Shown in pieces: positions 21,295 to 32,126 of a DNA stretch of 64,000 nucleotides (position 1 is its first letter; every line of letters starts with the position of its first letter). The stretch is from Chrysemys picta bellii (lineage: Eukaryota; Chordata; Testudines; Emydidae): assembly GCF_011386835.1 (NCBI RefSeq), contig NC_088809.1:20923567-20987566 (forward strand). Reading direction: 5' to 3'. Position numbers and translations under genes: made by a program. The notes under the pieces are model-generated. The model was not told the DNA's origin. It saw only the letters and a list, made by a program, of their open reading frames with translations, and did no database searches.

Positions 21295-21605
21295 AAAATT
21301 ATTCTGCTTTTATTAAAAACAAACACATTTTTCAGGGCTTTGGGTTCAGCAACAGAAACCCGAATTTAAAAAAAAAATGCGATAAAAATGAAACATTTTT
21401 CTATGCTCCAAATTTTTGAAAGGAAAATAAAATACCTTTCCCAACCAGCTCCACTTACAATGGCTAAATCTATCTAGCTTGGCTAACCCGTGTCTAAGCT
21501 GGGGCTTGAGAATGGCCTCAGAAGGGGCTAAACACCAGAGTTGGTTGAAATTTTGAGGATTATGAAATTTTGACATTTGAAAACGAAATCAGGAGAAACT
21601 TGAAT
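21295..21605. repeat. A/T-rich TTTCAT/GAAA repeat family
   Basis: 'cgataaaaatgaaacatttt', 'ttgaaattttgaggattatg' and 'gaatgaaatttcctcc' are present; 'cccaaccagctcc' near 21440 resembles the terminal motif. Confidence 0.45.
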
Positions 21606-21674
21606 GAAATTTCCTCCCCTTTGTTTTGCCACCAGCTGTAGAGCTTGGCTAACTTACTGCAGTTAACTCAACTA

Positions 21675-21775
21675 GTTACATATGGCCCTCATTTCCATAG
21701 TAACCAAGCATTTCACAATTCAGTGCTGTTATCCCCATTTTATGGATGAGGATCTGAGGCACAGAGACACCAGCC
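21675..21775 (-). repeat. MIR-like CORE-SINE fragment
   Basis: 'gctgttatccccattttatg' and 'gaggatctgaggcacagaga' are the reverse complement of the MIR 'tcagtttcc..aaaatgggga' core. Confidence 0.7.
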
Positions 21776-22589
21776 CCCTGCATCCACCTGACACCATGTG
21801 GGAGCCAATATGGATACCAGGACATGGAAAATAAATAAACAAGAAGTTAGCATGAACTTTTCACTAGCTACACTAGCTTCCCTGAGCTCTAAATTCCCTC
21901 CCATTTATAACATAGGAGGGCTCTTGTGTTTCATTTCCTGCTGTATCTCTGGACTTTGATTGATGGTTTTTTTTCGGGGCACAGTCTCATTTCAGTGCTA
22001 GGGGAGAGAGCAGTGGGTGTTGCACAAACCAGCCACTGGGATGGTTGGATTTTTAACTCCCATTTAAGAACAACATCTATGATTTTCACGTCCGCATCTG
22101 GAATTAGAGAAAACCACTAACAGCAATTCTGCCCTGACACAGCATGCATACCGGGGAGAGTTATAGCAATGGCTTAGTTAGCCCTTAGTCTCCATGGTTT
22201 CCTTGTTTATGCTATTTCATTTTTCAGGGAATATATTTAGCATTTAGGAAATAGAGGAAGTAATTGCATTACTAAATCAAGGGCTGATGCTGTGAAAATA
22301 TCTCACACAGCAGTTCCTGGTAATGCCCTTCAACCCCGACCCACGGTCCCCCTTCTTCCTCCCCTCTGCCCTGCCAAGTTTTGGCAATTCCCCTCAAAAC
22401 TGACCTGCTTCTCCCCTACTCGCCTAGTCCCCAAGTCTCCCCAGCCAGAGCTCTGCTGATGCACCTTAGCCCATGTGCAGAAACTAGGATGAGATTCCAC
22501 CAAACCCATCTCAGGGGTGATCCTGTAGAACTTGAACCCAGAACTCCAGAGAGTTTCTTCTGAGTTGAGAACTGAGCCTACTAAAGGCC
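21776..22589. other. unclassified non-coding sequence
   Basis: No repeat family recognised. The 173-codon minus frame (22330-22851) crosses into the LTR fragment and is not a gene. Confidence 0.45.
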
Positions 22590-22940
22590 TGTGATGGGGT
22601 GGAGTAGGCTGAGACCCCCCCAGCTGCAGGCCTCTGAATCCTGCCACACCAGGAAAGAAGCAGTGGAGAAGTACTCCAAACAGCCTAGAGTGGCTGCAGG
22701 GGAAGCAGCCAATCAGAGATGCTGCAGGGAGAAGCCAATCAGGGCCTAGAAGGGCCATATAAAAGGAGCTGCAGCAGACAGGCAATTCCTTGCTGGAGCC
22801 AGGGGAGTGCACGTGGTGCTCCTGTCTGGCCAAAGGGTACTGCAGCACCATGGACAGCTCACTGCTAGCAGGGACCGGGGGAGCGAGAAAGAGCTCCTAG
22901 CTGGCTGGCTGCTGGGCCTGAACATAAAAGAGCCCTGAGG
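22590..22940 (+). mobile_element. LTR fragment with promoter motifs
   Basis: It starts TGTGATGGGG at 22590. CCAAT boxes lie at 22709-22713 and 22735-22739, and TATAAAA at 22758-22764, then about 90 bp of leader-like sequence. The order and spacing fit an LTR U3 promoter. The right end is missing, so the element is truncated near 22940. Confidence 0.6.
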
Positions 22941-22948
22941 TTAGTGTG

Positions 22949-23041
22949 AAGTAGGATGACCAAATAGCAAGTGTAAAAAATTGGGATGGGGGTGGGGGGT
23001 AATAGGTGCCTATATAAGAAAAAGCCCCCAAAATCGGGACT
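22949..23041 (-). repeat. MITE fragment, 'gaccaaatagcaag' family
   Basis: 'ggatgaccaaatagcaagtg', 'ggggggtaataggtgcctat' and 'ataagaaaaagcccccaaaa' match a common reptile MITE as I recall it. One end is truncated. Confidence 0.65.
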
Positions 23042-23524
23042 GTGCTGTGCTGAGGTGGGTGCTGTGCTGTTACAAGGCCCTTCTGGATTTTTAGCACCTG
23101 TTTGGGGCTGGATCTTCACTGCAGTTCTAGTAAAGAGCAGATATGTTCAGCAAACAGAGGCTATTTAAATTTACAAACTGCCTCATTATGAAAGCAAAGC
23201 TATAAAAACCACAACCTGTTCAACAAATAGCTCTCAAATCCTAACCGAGGAAAATTTTCCTTTGCTTTGTGAACAAATAACCTCAATGCACATGTAATGT
23301 CCCCTCTAGAGCCCTGAGGTGCCACCCCAGATTTTACATGGAGCCCAGGGTATGCTGGGACAGGACTTTGGGAGTCCAGTGGGCATCATGCAGTGCAGCA
23401 GAAACAATAAAGTTTGTGGGGTGCTTAGAGTCCAATGCAACAGGTGTCTTAAAACCCTGACAGGCAGGCAGATTGCAGTGATGTTCCCAAGGAACATGGG
23501 ACACAGCATATGTGTCTTCTAGGA
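23042..23524. other. unclassified non-coding sequence
   Basis: No repeat family recognised; bases 23160-23290 are A/T-rich. Confidence 0.45.
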
Positions 23525-23637
23525 CCGTGTTTCTCAATTTTTTTGATACCAGGGACTGGCTTGCTGCATTCCTAAACTGTGCCTGGAAGATCTCAGGGAC
23601 CGGCGCCGGTCCACAGATTGGTCATTGAGAAACACTG
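23525..23637. mobile_element. hAT MITE, 113 bp
   Basis: The termini CCGTGTTTCTCAA and TTGAGAAACACTG are inverted repeats (one change). Flanking 8-bp copies TTCTAGGA (23517-23524) and TTCTAGGG (23638-23645) differ by one base. Small hAT elements with CAGTG..CACTG ends are well known. Confidence 0.85.
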
Positions 23638-23645
23638 TTCTAGGG

Positions 23646-24339
23646 CAGAAAAATTTAGTCCTTCTCACCGGGTGTTGGACCCAGAGTCCATTCTAAGTGG
23701 CCAGAGAAATCCAGTCCAGGCACTTCCTCCCTAACACCAATACTTGGAGGTAACATTTCACCTGACCAGTCACAAGTGACTCCTGGGCTGGATTTCAATG
23801 TGCCTGTGGAATGGAATCTCTCCTGTGTCACTCTATCAGTATCAGTCATTTCCCACACCCCCTTATCCCGTAGCCTTTGTGATGCGTGGGTGACGCAGGT
23901 GAGAGTCCGACCTGAAATCAGAACGCTGAGACAGATAATGAGGTCTCTGCAAACTGCCTGAGATGGATCACTGCGGGCTGGGATGTGCGTCTCTCCAACA
24001 GGCAGTGGGTTGTATGTAGCTCCAGAAGGTCAGTGAGACTCCTCCAATGGAGGGGGAGTGGGAGGCAGGGGCCTTCGGTGCTGTCATCAGGAACAGGTAG
24101 GGAATTATTACTCCCAAAGAGAAGGCGTAATTGAGAGGTAAGAGATGAAGAAGGGATGGGAAGGGCAGAAAGAATAGAGGCCTCTGGGTGGAATGCACAG
24201 AAATCCACACACAAAGCTCCCATGTGCCCGTTGTCACCAAACTCTCCTTCATTCCTGCTAGTAGGTTTCAGTGAAGGCTGTAAAACCAGGCACTCGAGCT
24301 GATCCCTAGCAAGGATGGGCTGGTGGGGAAGGACTCCGA
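23646..24339. other. unclassified non-coding sequence
   Basis: No repeat family or exon recognised. The 200-codon minus frame (23918-24520) overlaps a MIR-like tail and is accidental. Confidence 0.45.
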
Positions 24340-24600
24340 AACCCTGAGTTTGTCTATGCTTCAGTTCCCTGCCCCTTTGTCTGTCTTGCCTATTTCGGGC
24401 AGAGCTTTGGGGCAGAGACTGTCTCTTGTTGTGAGTCTGCGCAGCACCTGGCACGGTGGGGCCCTGATCTCCATTAGAATCTCTAGGCCTAGCAAGGAGA
24501 GTAAGCACCTTATGCAGCATGGTTCACGGGCTGCTGCTGCTGTTTCTGATCGTGCCTAGCACAATGGGTTCCTGGTCTGTGACTGGGACGCCTTGGTAGT
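24340..24600 (+). repeat. MIR-like tails, two pieces
   Basis: Bases 24340-24500 contain 'ggcagagactgtctcttgtt', 'gcgcagcacctggcacggtg' and 'gggccctgatctccattaga'. Bases 24548-24598 hold a second piece with 'gtgcctagcacaatgggttc'. Confidence 0.78.
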
Positions 24601-24859
24601 GCAGATAATACAGAGGACAAAACCTGTAACTGCTCACTAGTGGAAGAGTTTCTGACCTGGGCCTGGGACTCTTTAATGGAGTCTTTGCTTATTCCAGGGC
24701 TATGTGTTGAAATCTATGGTTGACACCACTCCTGGGCTGGGGGCTAATCAAGGAAGGTCTAAGGGGCTGGTAAGCCCTCAAATGAGGGTTTCAATGGGAT
24801 TGGAATGGGGTCCAGGCCTTCCGTCAACCCCCTCAGTCAAGGGGTGGATTTCACCCCAT

Positions 24860-25165
24860 ACGGGAGGTGCAGTATCGCCAGCCCCAAACATGCAAAAATC
24901 ATGAGCCAGGCTCCAAAAAATAATGAGATTGGCTTGAATGTCATGAGGTTTTTCAAGGGACAATACAGTTGGGTTCTTCTTCTTTGCCTTCTGGCCTTCA
25001 CGCCTTTCAGATACACTGGGGTCATGTTTCCAAGCCTTGCTCTGCAATCAAAAAGGCTAGAAACTTTTTTTTTTTTAAATGAAAGCTGAGATTCTCACAT
25101 ATTCCTGTGACTCCAGGTGCTGGGGCTTTAAGAAGAACGATGCTTATCGTGAGAGTTGGCAGCGA
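24860..25165. repeat. unclassified reptile interspersed repeat
   Basis: 'aaaaatcatgagccaggctc', 'aataatgagattggcttgaa', 'aaatgaaagctgagattctc' and 'ctccaggtgctggggcttta' form a pattern I recognise as a common reptile repeat, ending near 'gtgagagttggcagcg'. Class unknown. Confidence 0.6.
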
Positions 25166-25329
25166 TGGCTGTGGGTTTATGGCCGTTTGGCCAATGTAAA
25201 TGAGATCTGGGACGGTTGGGTATAATGTTGCTCTGTGCACTGTCCTGTGCAGTGTCCTGTTTGCACTGTTTGTGGAACAATTAATGCTGAATTTCAAGTC
25301 AAACATTTAGTTCTTTTGGCTCATAATTC

Positions 25330-25475
25330 TTTAAGCGGTAGCATGGCCTAGTGACAAAGGTGCTTCCTTAGGACTCAAGACAGCTGAGTTCTCTACCGTT
25401 GACCTGCAGGATGATTTTGGACAAGTCACTTCCTCTCTGTAATGGGGATAACAACACTTACCTTCTGTCACACAA
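25330..25475 (+). repeat. MIR-like CORE-SINE
   Basis: 'gtagcatggcctagtgacaa', 'tttggacaagtcacttcc' and 'ctgtaatggggataacaaca' are present; the B-box region is degraded. Confidence 0.8.
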
Positions 25476-25870
25476 TCACCGGGGCTGGTCTACATCCAGC
25501 GTGTCACCAGTCTCCTGTGGGTGACCCCTTTAAAGGACAGCTTTTTCCTAATTGGTCCCCTTCAATTTGTCTGCGATTAGACCAGTCCATAAACACTTAA
25601 ATTGAGTCTATCAGCCCCTAAACCCCAGGGTTTACAATCTCCTTTTGTCTCCTTGTTGGTTTCTCTGAGACAGCCAGGCGTGAAGCTTTCGCCCCACTGC
25701 TATCTCAGGCCTCTCTGCCCCCTTTGCCCTCTCTGTTCTCTGTCCTGTACACCTGGGCTTGTTTTCTTTATTGGTCACAGTTGTGAGTGCACGTCTCCTC
25801 GATCGGCAGTTCTGGTAGCTGCGCGGGGGGGGGTGACATTCTTGTCCCATCTGCCTGTGCTCATTGTGGA
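25476..25870. other. unclassified sequence next to the LTR palindrome
   Basis: No repeat family recognised. A run of G near 25825 is a length-error risk. Confidence 0.4.
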
Positions 25871-25875
25871 ATTTG

Positions 25876-26120
25876 TGTGACGGGTTGGGTTACAGAGACC
25901 CCCTTGTGAACTGCCACCTGATGAGCTGGGACTACCTTTTAGCCCGTTTCCCCTGGCAGCTTGGGACTTCAGTACCCTGCCTTGTTGAGCCAGATACACT
26001 AGCCTGCTACAAACACAGGCTCAGGCCCGAACCATGTCCCAAGGTGCCAGGGAAAACGAGGTAGTCCCAGCATATCAGGTGTCAGTTCACAAGGAGACCT
26101 CTGGGACCCAACCCCTCACA
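25876..26120. mobile_element. palindrome of two LTR 3' ends
   Basis: The left arm (25876-25960) is the reverse complement of the end of the LTR seen at 32127-33286, and the right arm (26044-26120) is the same end in forward direction. The outer termini are TGTGACGGG and CCCCTCACA. Flanking 5-mers ATTTG and GTTTG differ by one base, so the unit may have been inserted as a whole. No coding capacity. Confidence 0.7.
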
Positions 26121-27969
26121 GTTTGTAAACCCCATTATACATACATTATACAAAAAAGCCATCATCATCATCTTCATCTTCTCCTCCCTCCTCATCCCCT
26201 TCTCTGTGAGAGAGAGGGACTGTCCTGGTTCTTCCTCTTCCCACTCTTCATCACTATCTATCTCATAGTCGAGCAGTTTATTGTCTTTTGACCAGGGATT
26301 CCTGGGATGAATGATAGTGGTTTTCTTATTCCATGTGCCCCAGTATGCAGGTCAGTGATTCTCAGAAAACTGTAGGAGTTTCATCCTGCCAAACTTCTTC
26401 CTTTCAGGAACATTTTGCAACTATCCACTATCACCACATCACTGTTGACTATGTCAGCACTGCGGTAACAGACAAAGGTAGGTCCAGATTCATACAAACA
26501 TCACACAAAACTCTCACTTCGTCCCGCCTTCCTTTGTAAGTGCTTTGAGATCTACGAACGTAAAGCTTGATGGATGAGTGAACTGCTGTTCAAATTTAGC
26601 TAGGTATGATCTTAACTGATGATCTGAGCTTTTGTGACACCGAGACCTTCAAGACACAACATCCTGGTAATGTAGTTGTTCTGATGCAGTGACTTACTTA
26701 GCAACCTTAACTTGAAGCTAACCAAGTTTGTCTGTGAATGCTTTTTGAAAGTATGGTTCCAATTTATAAATATAATAGATAAGCGATATACTTCAGGCAT
26801 TAAAGTTTTTTGTCTTGTTCTCTTGTGGTACTCATCATTCCCTTGTTAGATTTCATTATATGTGTTACACTTTCCCCAACAGAGAATTACTCACAGCATA
26901 CTTTAGAGTTGATTTAAAAAATAAAATGACTAGCGTGGCTTTGAAATGGGCATTGTGACCTTTGGGTAATTAACTTCTTCGTATGGTTGATCTAGATATA
27001 GCGCAACAACTAGGATAATTAACTAGATATTGTACAGCTAGCAGTCTAAGCAGAATTAGTCATCAAAATTAGAATATTCTCTACAGAGCGCATCTTACAA
27101 AGGGCTAGATCCTACTACTCCTTTGCAAGTAGCCCCTTTACCGTGGCTATTCATGGGTTGTTCATGGAGTAAGGGGGTGGTGGAATCTGACCCTACATGG
27201 ATGAGGTTACAAAGAAAACACCATCAGGACTGACGGGACTGGTAATTTTAGTTGGTGTCACCGCAGATGACAGTTTTGTAGCGGGGCTTGTGGGTAAGTG
27301 GTAGATTGGATCATTCCATGGCTTCAGCTGGAAGAGGATCTGTAGGAGGTGAAGGGAGATCACGTCATGAAAGAAAGCGCTTCTGATGATCAGGCACCAT
27401 CTGCATCCCATCATCCAATTAACAGCATCACCTGCTGAGAGTGGAGAGTCCAAGGGCGGAGCCAGAATCAAACCATCCATACGTGGAAGATGGGTGGGGC
27501 AGGAAATGGGTGGGGCCCACACGGGCAGTGCTCTGCATTCTGGAGATGGGCTATGTACTCCGCATCCATGAACCTACTGATCAGACAGTCTGGGAGGGTG
27601 ATCGGCCTGAGCCCCCTTATGTCTCACACATGCAGGGAGACTCAGAGCCCTGGTGAAATCTATTGACCCCAACATTTGTCCCTGGCATGACGTGGGTACC
27701 ATCGATGTGTCGTCAATCATCAGGGTGCCACCCATCGATGGACTGTACTCCAAGAGACAAGACACCAGAGGCCAACAATTAAGGGAACCATGTATCTGTT
27801 GTTCTACAGCCCCATATGCCAGCACCAAGGAGCATCAGCAAACCAGCTCTAAGCAAACACGCATGGGAAGAGGATCCAAACCAAATATGTACATCACTCC
27901 CACGACCCTAGAGCCTTGTCTTCAACAGGAAAAAAGGCGTGTTCTTAACTCACTTTGGCTAACTTGTGT
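26121..27969. other. unclassified sequence
   Basis: A short ATC/CT-rich stretch lies at 26163-26215 and a MIR-like end 'agtgctttgagatctacg' at about 26528-26545. Bases 27190-27850 contain open frames (109 codons minus, 106 codons plus) whose products I do not recognise; a decayed retroelement body is possible. Confidence 0.4.
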
Positions 27970-28110
27970 TTAGAACTGGTTGGAAAATAGAATTTCCATT
28001 CTCAAGAAATGGACACGAGTTTCAGAAACTCATTTTCATTCTGAATTGGACTGAAAAGCCGGAATGTCTAAACGTTCTGTGAAATGGAAATTCCAAATAC
28101 TTTTTCTTTG
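27970..28110. repeat. A/T-rich TTTCAT/GAAA repeat family
   Basis: It starts 'tagaactggttggaaaatag', the clearest copy of the terminal motif, and continues 'gagtttcagaaactcatttt'. Confidence 0.5.
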
Positions 28111-28194
28111 TTCTGATGATGCAGAAGCATTATAATAGAAAATATTAGATACTATACATAGAGAAAGGAAGTGCAGTTGGGGGGGAGATAGAAG

Positions 28195-28835
28195 GTCTAT
28201 GCCAGAGCAGAGCAACAAAAATGATAAAAGGTTTACAAAACCTGCCCTATGAGGAAAAAGTTAAATCGGGACATGTCTAGTCTTGAGAAAAGAAGACTGA
28301 GTTGGGAGACCTGGTAACAGTCTTCAAATATGTTAAAGGGTGTTATAAAGAGGACAGTGATCAATTGTTCTCCACGTCCACCTAACGTAGGACAAGTAGT
28401 AATGAACCCTAGGGGGGAGGGATCGCTCAGTGGTTTGAGCATTGGCCTGCTAAACCTAGGGTTGTGAGTTCAATCCTTGAGGGGGCCACTTAGGGATCTG
28501 GGGCAAAATCAGTACTTGGTCCTAGTGAAGGGGGACTGGACTTAATGACCTTTCAAGGTCCCTTCCAGTTCTAGGAGATAGGATATCTCAACTTCGCCTG
28601 CAGCAAGGGAGATTTGTGTTAGATATTAGGAAAAACTTTCTAACGACAAGGGTAGTTAAGCTCTGCAGAAGGCTTAGGGAGGTTGTGAATCCCCATCACT
28701 GGAGATTTTTAAGGACAGGTTAGAAAACAGCTGTCAGGGATGGTCTCGGTTTGCTTGGTCCTGCCTCAGCACAGGGGGCTGGACTTGATGCCACCTTCCC
28801 TTCCAGCCCTACATTTCTAGGAGTCTATGATTCAA
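28195..28835 (+). repeat. CR1 LINE 3' region with nested SINE
   Basis: The first part codes for a decayed piece of the reverse transcriptase C-terminal region ('agcaacaaaaatgataaaag', then a frame with LPYEEKVK). The second part runs from 'ctgcagcaagggagatttgt' to the terminal 'ggagtctatgattc'. A tRNA-derived SINE interrupts it at about 28411-28580. Stops and frameshifts make it inactive. Confidence 0.9.
28411..28580 (+). mobile_element. tRNA-derived SINE with CR1-like tail
   Basis: A-box-like 'gatcgctcagtggtttgagc' is followed by B-box-like GAGTTCAATCC (28466-28476). The 3' part 'actggacttaatgacctttc', 'aaggtcccttccagttct' resembles the CR1 3' end. This is the design of the tortoise Pol III/SINE, and the strongest hint to turtles. 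Borders are approximate; no clear target duplication. Confidence 0.82.
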
Positions 28836-28842
28836 TCATTTC

Positions 28843-29010
28843 CTTTTGGGCAAGTCACATAGTCTCTCTGTCTCAGTTCCCCCATCTGTAAAATGGGGAT
28901 AATACTTCCCTATCTCACAGGGGTATTGTGAGGATAAACACAACAAAGCGTGTGAAGTACTTTGCTATCTGCTGATGAAAATCACTATATAAGAGTTAGG
29001 GTCTAATATT
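28843..29010 (+). repeat. MIR-like CORE-SINE
   Basis: 'ttttgggcaagtcacatagt', 'ccccatctgtaaaatgggga', 'ggggtattgtgaggataaac' and 'atcactatataagagttagg' are present; the tRNA head is lost. Confidence 0.87.
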
Positions 29011-29024
29011 CCAGTGAATATTAT

Positions 29025-29260
29025 AATATAAATATAAAAGTTGAAACAAAACAAATCAAAATGATAAAGTCAAAACAAAACATTTTTGTAAGTATTTTGA
29101 CATTCTCAAAACGAGAGAGGCAAATCAATTGGACTTGATTTTCTCCCACTGAAAATTTCATCAAACTAGACACATTCCCGTGAAAAGTTTTGAATTCAAT
29201 GAAGCTACACTTCCTGACGGAAAAGTGTTCTGTTGAAAATTTTTCACCCGACTCTATTTG
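29025..29260. repeat. A/T-rich TTTCAT/GAAA repeat family
   Basis: 'aaagttgaaacaaaacaaat', 'gtgaaaagttttgaattcaa' and 'ctgttgaaaatttttcaccc' are typical. Confidence 0.45.
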
Positions 29261-30639
29261 TGTTAGAGAAGATATGGCACCTTGTACATCTCACCAAAGT
29301 TAGTGGGTCAAAACTATGGGGGTGCCTAGTCTTTAACTCAACTTGCCAAGCCGTGTGAAAACTACACACTAGGATTTGACCTCACGTTAGCTAACTCGAG
29401 TTAAGAACGGGATTTTTTTTCCCTATTGATGACACAGCGGAAGGGTCTTATCCAAAGCCCACTGAAGTCAAGGGAAAGACTCAGCACCAATCTACACCAG
29501 CCGGTCCTCATCTGTAAGTCCTCACCACAAGATTTGCATATAGCCACCCTCCTAGTTGGCTCAGGATCCAAGTCATTGCACTTGGTCCAGTCTAGTGGAG
29601 AGGTAAGGGTTATGCTGGAGCCGGAAGGATGATGTAGTCTTGGGATCTCTCCAGGGTTGGTCCTAGGACAATTAGTACTTGCATGCCTTCTAGGAGAGAT
29701 TGTGCACCGTAATGAATTGCTTGAGTTTCTGGGCTGAAGGGTGCTACAGGAAGGCAAAGCATTACAGCGTCATTAGAATTAACAGGCTCCTTTGAAGGCC
29801 CGCCTGGAGGAATGGCGAGACCTCAGCTATCAATAACATCGCTGCTGAGGAAAATTGAAGGGATATCTGCCCAATTAAAGAACCTACAGGGCTGGAATTG
29901 AGAAGCAATGTGGCGTGACTGATGGGGTGTGGACTGCAGACACTGAACGCCTAATCCACTGAAGCTTCTACTTTAACAAAGGAAGAGATGGAAAATGTCT
30001 CCAATCACTTAGGTTCGCTGCCTGCGGGGCAGCACCTTGCTGTGGTTTCTGGCCAGTTGGGGAGCGGGCCTGGAAATGGTTTTCTGTTGGAACGTGGCAT
30101 GACAGTGCGGAAAAGAGAGAGGATCACTACTCTGTTTGAGAGAGAGACAGCGCGAGGTGAAGGGAAGACTGGACTGGGGGTCAGGACTTCTTGGTCATGT
30201 GCGGTGCTCAGATATATTCTGATGAGGGAGAGAGAGATCTGCGAGGACACTATTAGGGAAAGGCTCTTGACTCTGAAACTCACCACCCTCTTAGTCTGAT
30301 AGACCCCCAATTTGTTGGTCTCCAGGACATGTGGCAAGGTGTATGAATGTCCCCAGATTCACCTTTGGGGCAGTGTGAGGGAGCTGGGAACTTTGGGCTG
30401 GGCTGGGAAATCTCTTGCTTCTAGTGGCTAACACTGACCAGCTGGCTTATGGCCACCAAGACTCCTCAGTTATCTTAGATGATCATATATACCATGACCG
30501 TGAGGGACATACAGATAGATATCCTTGGAGACCAGCTAGGTATTGCATTAGTTTGAGGACTGAGAACAATAAAGGGAGCAATGACTCAACTGACTTTCTG
30601 TGTAGGTTTATTCCTGATATTTTAGACCCAGGTCAGTTA
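29261..30639. other. unclassified sequence
   Basis: Bases 29330-29410 ('cttgccaagccgtgtgaaaa', 'ttagctaactcgagttaaga') resemble the MITE-like families here but are not assigned. Bases 29800-29940 are low-repeat with A/T words. No exon recognised. Confidence 0.4.
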
Positions 30640-30870
30640 TAAAAAGAGAGGCGGTCAAAATGTTCTTTAACCAAAAGGTTTTTTTTCATTCGGTTTTGTT
30701 AAAGAAGACATTTTAGTGGGAAAAAATGTTTTCAACAAAACTATTGGTTTTTTTCCCCAAAAAACAGAAAACTGCAAATGTTGTGGTTTAAAAATAGCAA
30801 GTTTCCGGTTTAAAATGGGGGTTTATTTGTTTTTTTTTTCAATGACATCCCAAAAGGTATTGCAGGAAAA
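30640..30870. repeat. A/T-rich TTTCAT/GAAA repeat family
   Basis: 'gttttttttcattcggtttt' and 'gaaaactgcaaatgttgtgg' are typical phrases. Confidence 0.4.
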
Positions 30871-31138
30871 AACCCATCCTGCAATACATCCCTCTAGAAA
30901 CATCCAAGCAAAACTTCTGAGCTAATGATGACATAGGGCCAGACTTTTATTCTATTCTATGTAGGTTCTCATATCACCTACTGCACACTAGCATCTGAGC
31001 GCCTTCCAGTCAGGCCTTAAGTGACATGACCCACATATGTCATGTCTGTCTCGTTCTCTCCCCAGGGTGAGAACGGAGCCTCCAGCTGCAGTCCCTCCAT
31101 CTCAGAAAGTTTATCTGCAATATCAATGTCCTTTAGGT

Positions 31139-31240
31139 TTCAGAGTAGCAGCCGTGTTAGTCTGTATCCGCAAAAAGAACAGGAGTACTTTTACTAGTAC
31201 TTTTGTTAGTCTCTAAGGTGCCACAAGTACTCCTGTTCTT
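31139..31240 (+). mobile_element. short retroposon, foldback copy
   Basis: It starts 'ttcagagtagcagccgtgtt' and is flanked by a 14-bp duplication AATGTCCTTTAGGT (31125-31138 and 31241-31254). AAGAACAGGAGTACTT (31175-31190) returns as its exact reverse complement at 31225-31240, so the end of the insert is an inverted copy of its own middle. Confidence 0.85.
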
Positions 31241-31364
31241 AATGTCCTTTAGGTGAATGGAGGGCTGTCAATATAACACCTTCCAGGAGTGTGCCCTCCT
31301 CAAAACACCTGTAAAGAGCTATTTGGAGGAAGCCGCTTACCATACCGGTAACCAAACTGAGCTG

Positions 31365-31530
31365 GGTAGTGCTGCCTACAGGTTAGAGCACTGTAGTTCT
31401 GCCAGTGGCCTGATGGATAATGTTGGGCAAGTCACTACCCTCCCTGTGCCTCGGTTTCCCCATTTGTTAAATGATGGTAACTATACTGCCCTCCTTTGAA
31501 ACGCACTTTGAAATCTTAGCTATTATGATC
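31365..31530 (+). repeat. MIR-like CORE-SINE
   Basis: 'gtagtgctgcctacaggtta', 'gttgggcaagtcactaccct', 'gtgcctcggtttccccattt' and 'gcactttgaaatcttagc' follow in order. Confidence 0.85.
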
Positions 31531-32121
31531 TGCTCTGAGCTAAGTCTTGGCTTTTAACTCTTTGCTCAGCCTAAGGTTCCACTCAGGAGGAATGAAAAAT
31601 GGAAGTCCTTCCCCTTTAAATTTTTTTTAAAGGAGAAATTAATTTTGCCTTTGCCTAAGTACCTGTCACTTTAAATTAATGTCTGTGATAGTGAAAATGA
31701 CGAAGAAGCTGGGTCATTAGGCAAATTTTAATTAGAGCTTCAGATGTCCTTTACTAATAAGATGCTACATATATTTCATTCTGTTCTCACTCGTCGTCCA
31801 TGAGAGCATCTCCCCAGCCCACCCGGAATCCAGAGCCTGGTTTCCATGTCATTCCTTCTCTGTACACAGACACAAAATTCACCCCGTGCAGGGCCAGCTA
31901 CTAGGCAGCGCTTTGGCGTGGGGACCAGGCATTTCCTCCTCGTGTACAGCTCGCATAGCACCAACAGCACTCAGTAACTAATCACTGGAGTGAGAGAGGG
32001 GTCAGCACTGGGGCCAAATGCTCTGAAGCATGGGAAAGTGTGGATCCAAATCTAGATCAGGATCCAAACTTTGCAGTTAAGGTCTATCTCCCTATGATAG
32101 ATAGATTAATCTATCCCCCCA
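31531..32121. other. low-repeat sequence
   Basis: No repeat recognised. Bases 31660-31790 are A/T-rich with 'aggcaaattttaattagagc', a weak regulatory candidate. Confidence 0.4.
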
Positions 32122-32126
32122 CCTAT

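Noticed and set aside
27193..27522. 109-codon minus frame as a gene
   Set aside because: I recognise no domain; the area may be a decayed retroelement, but the evidence is too weak to call.
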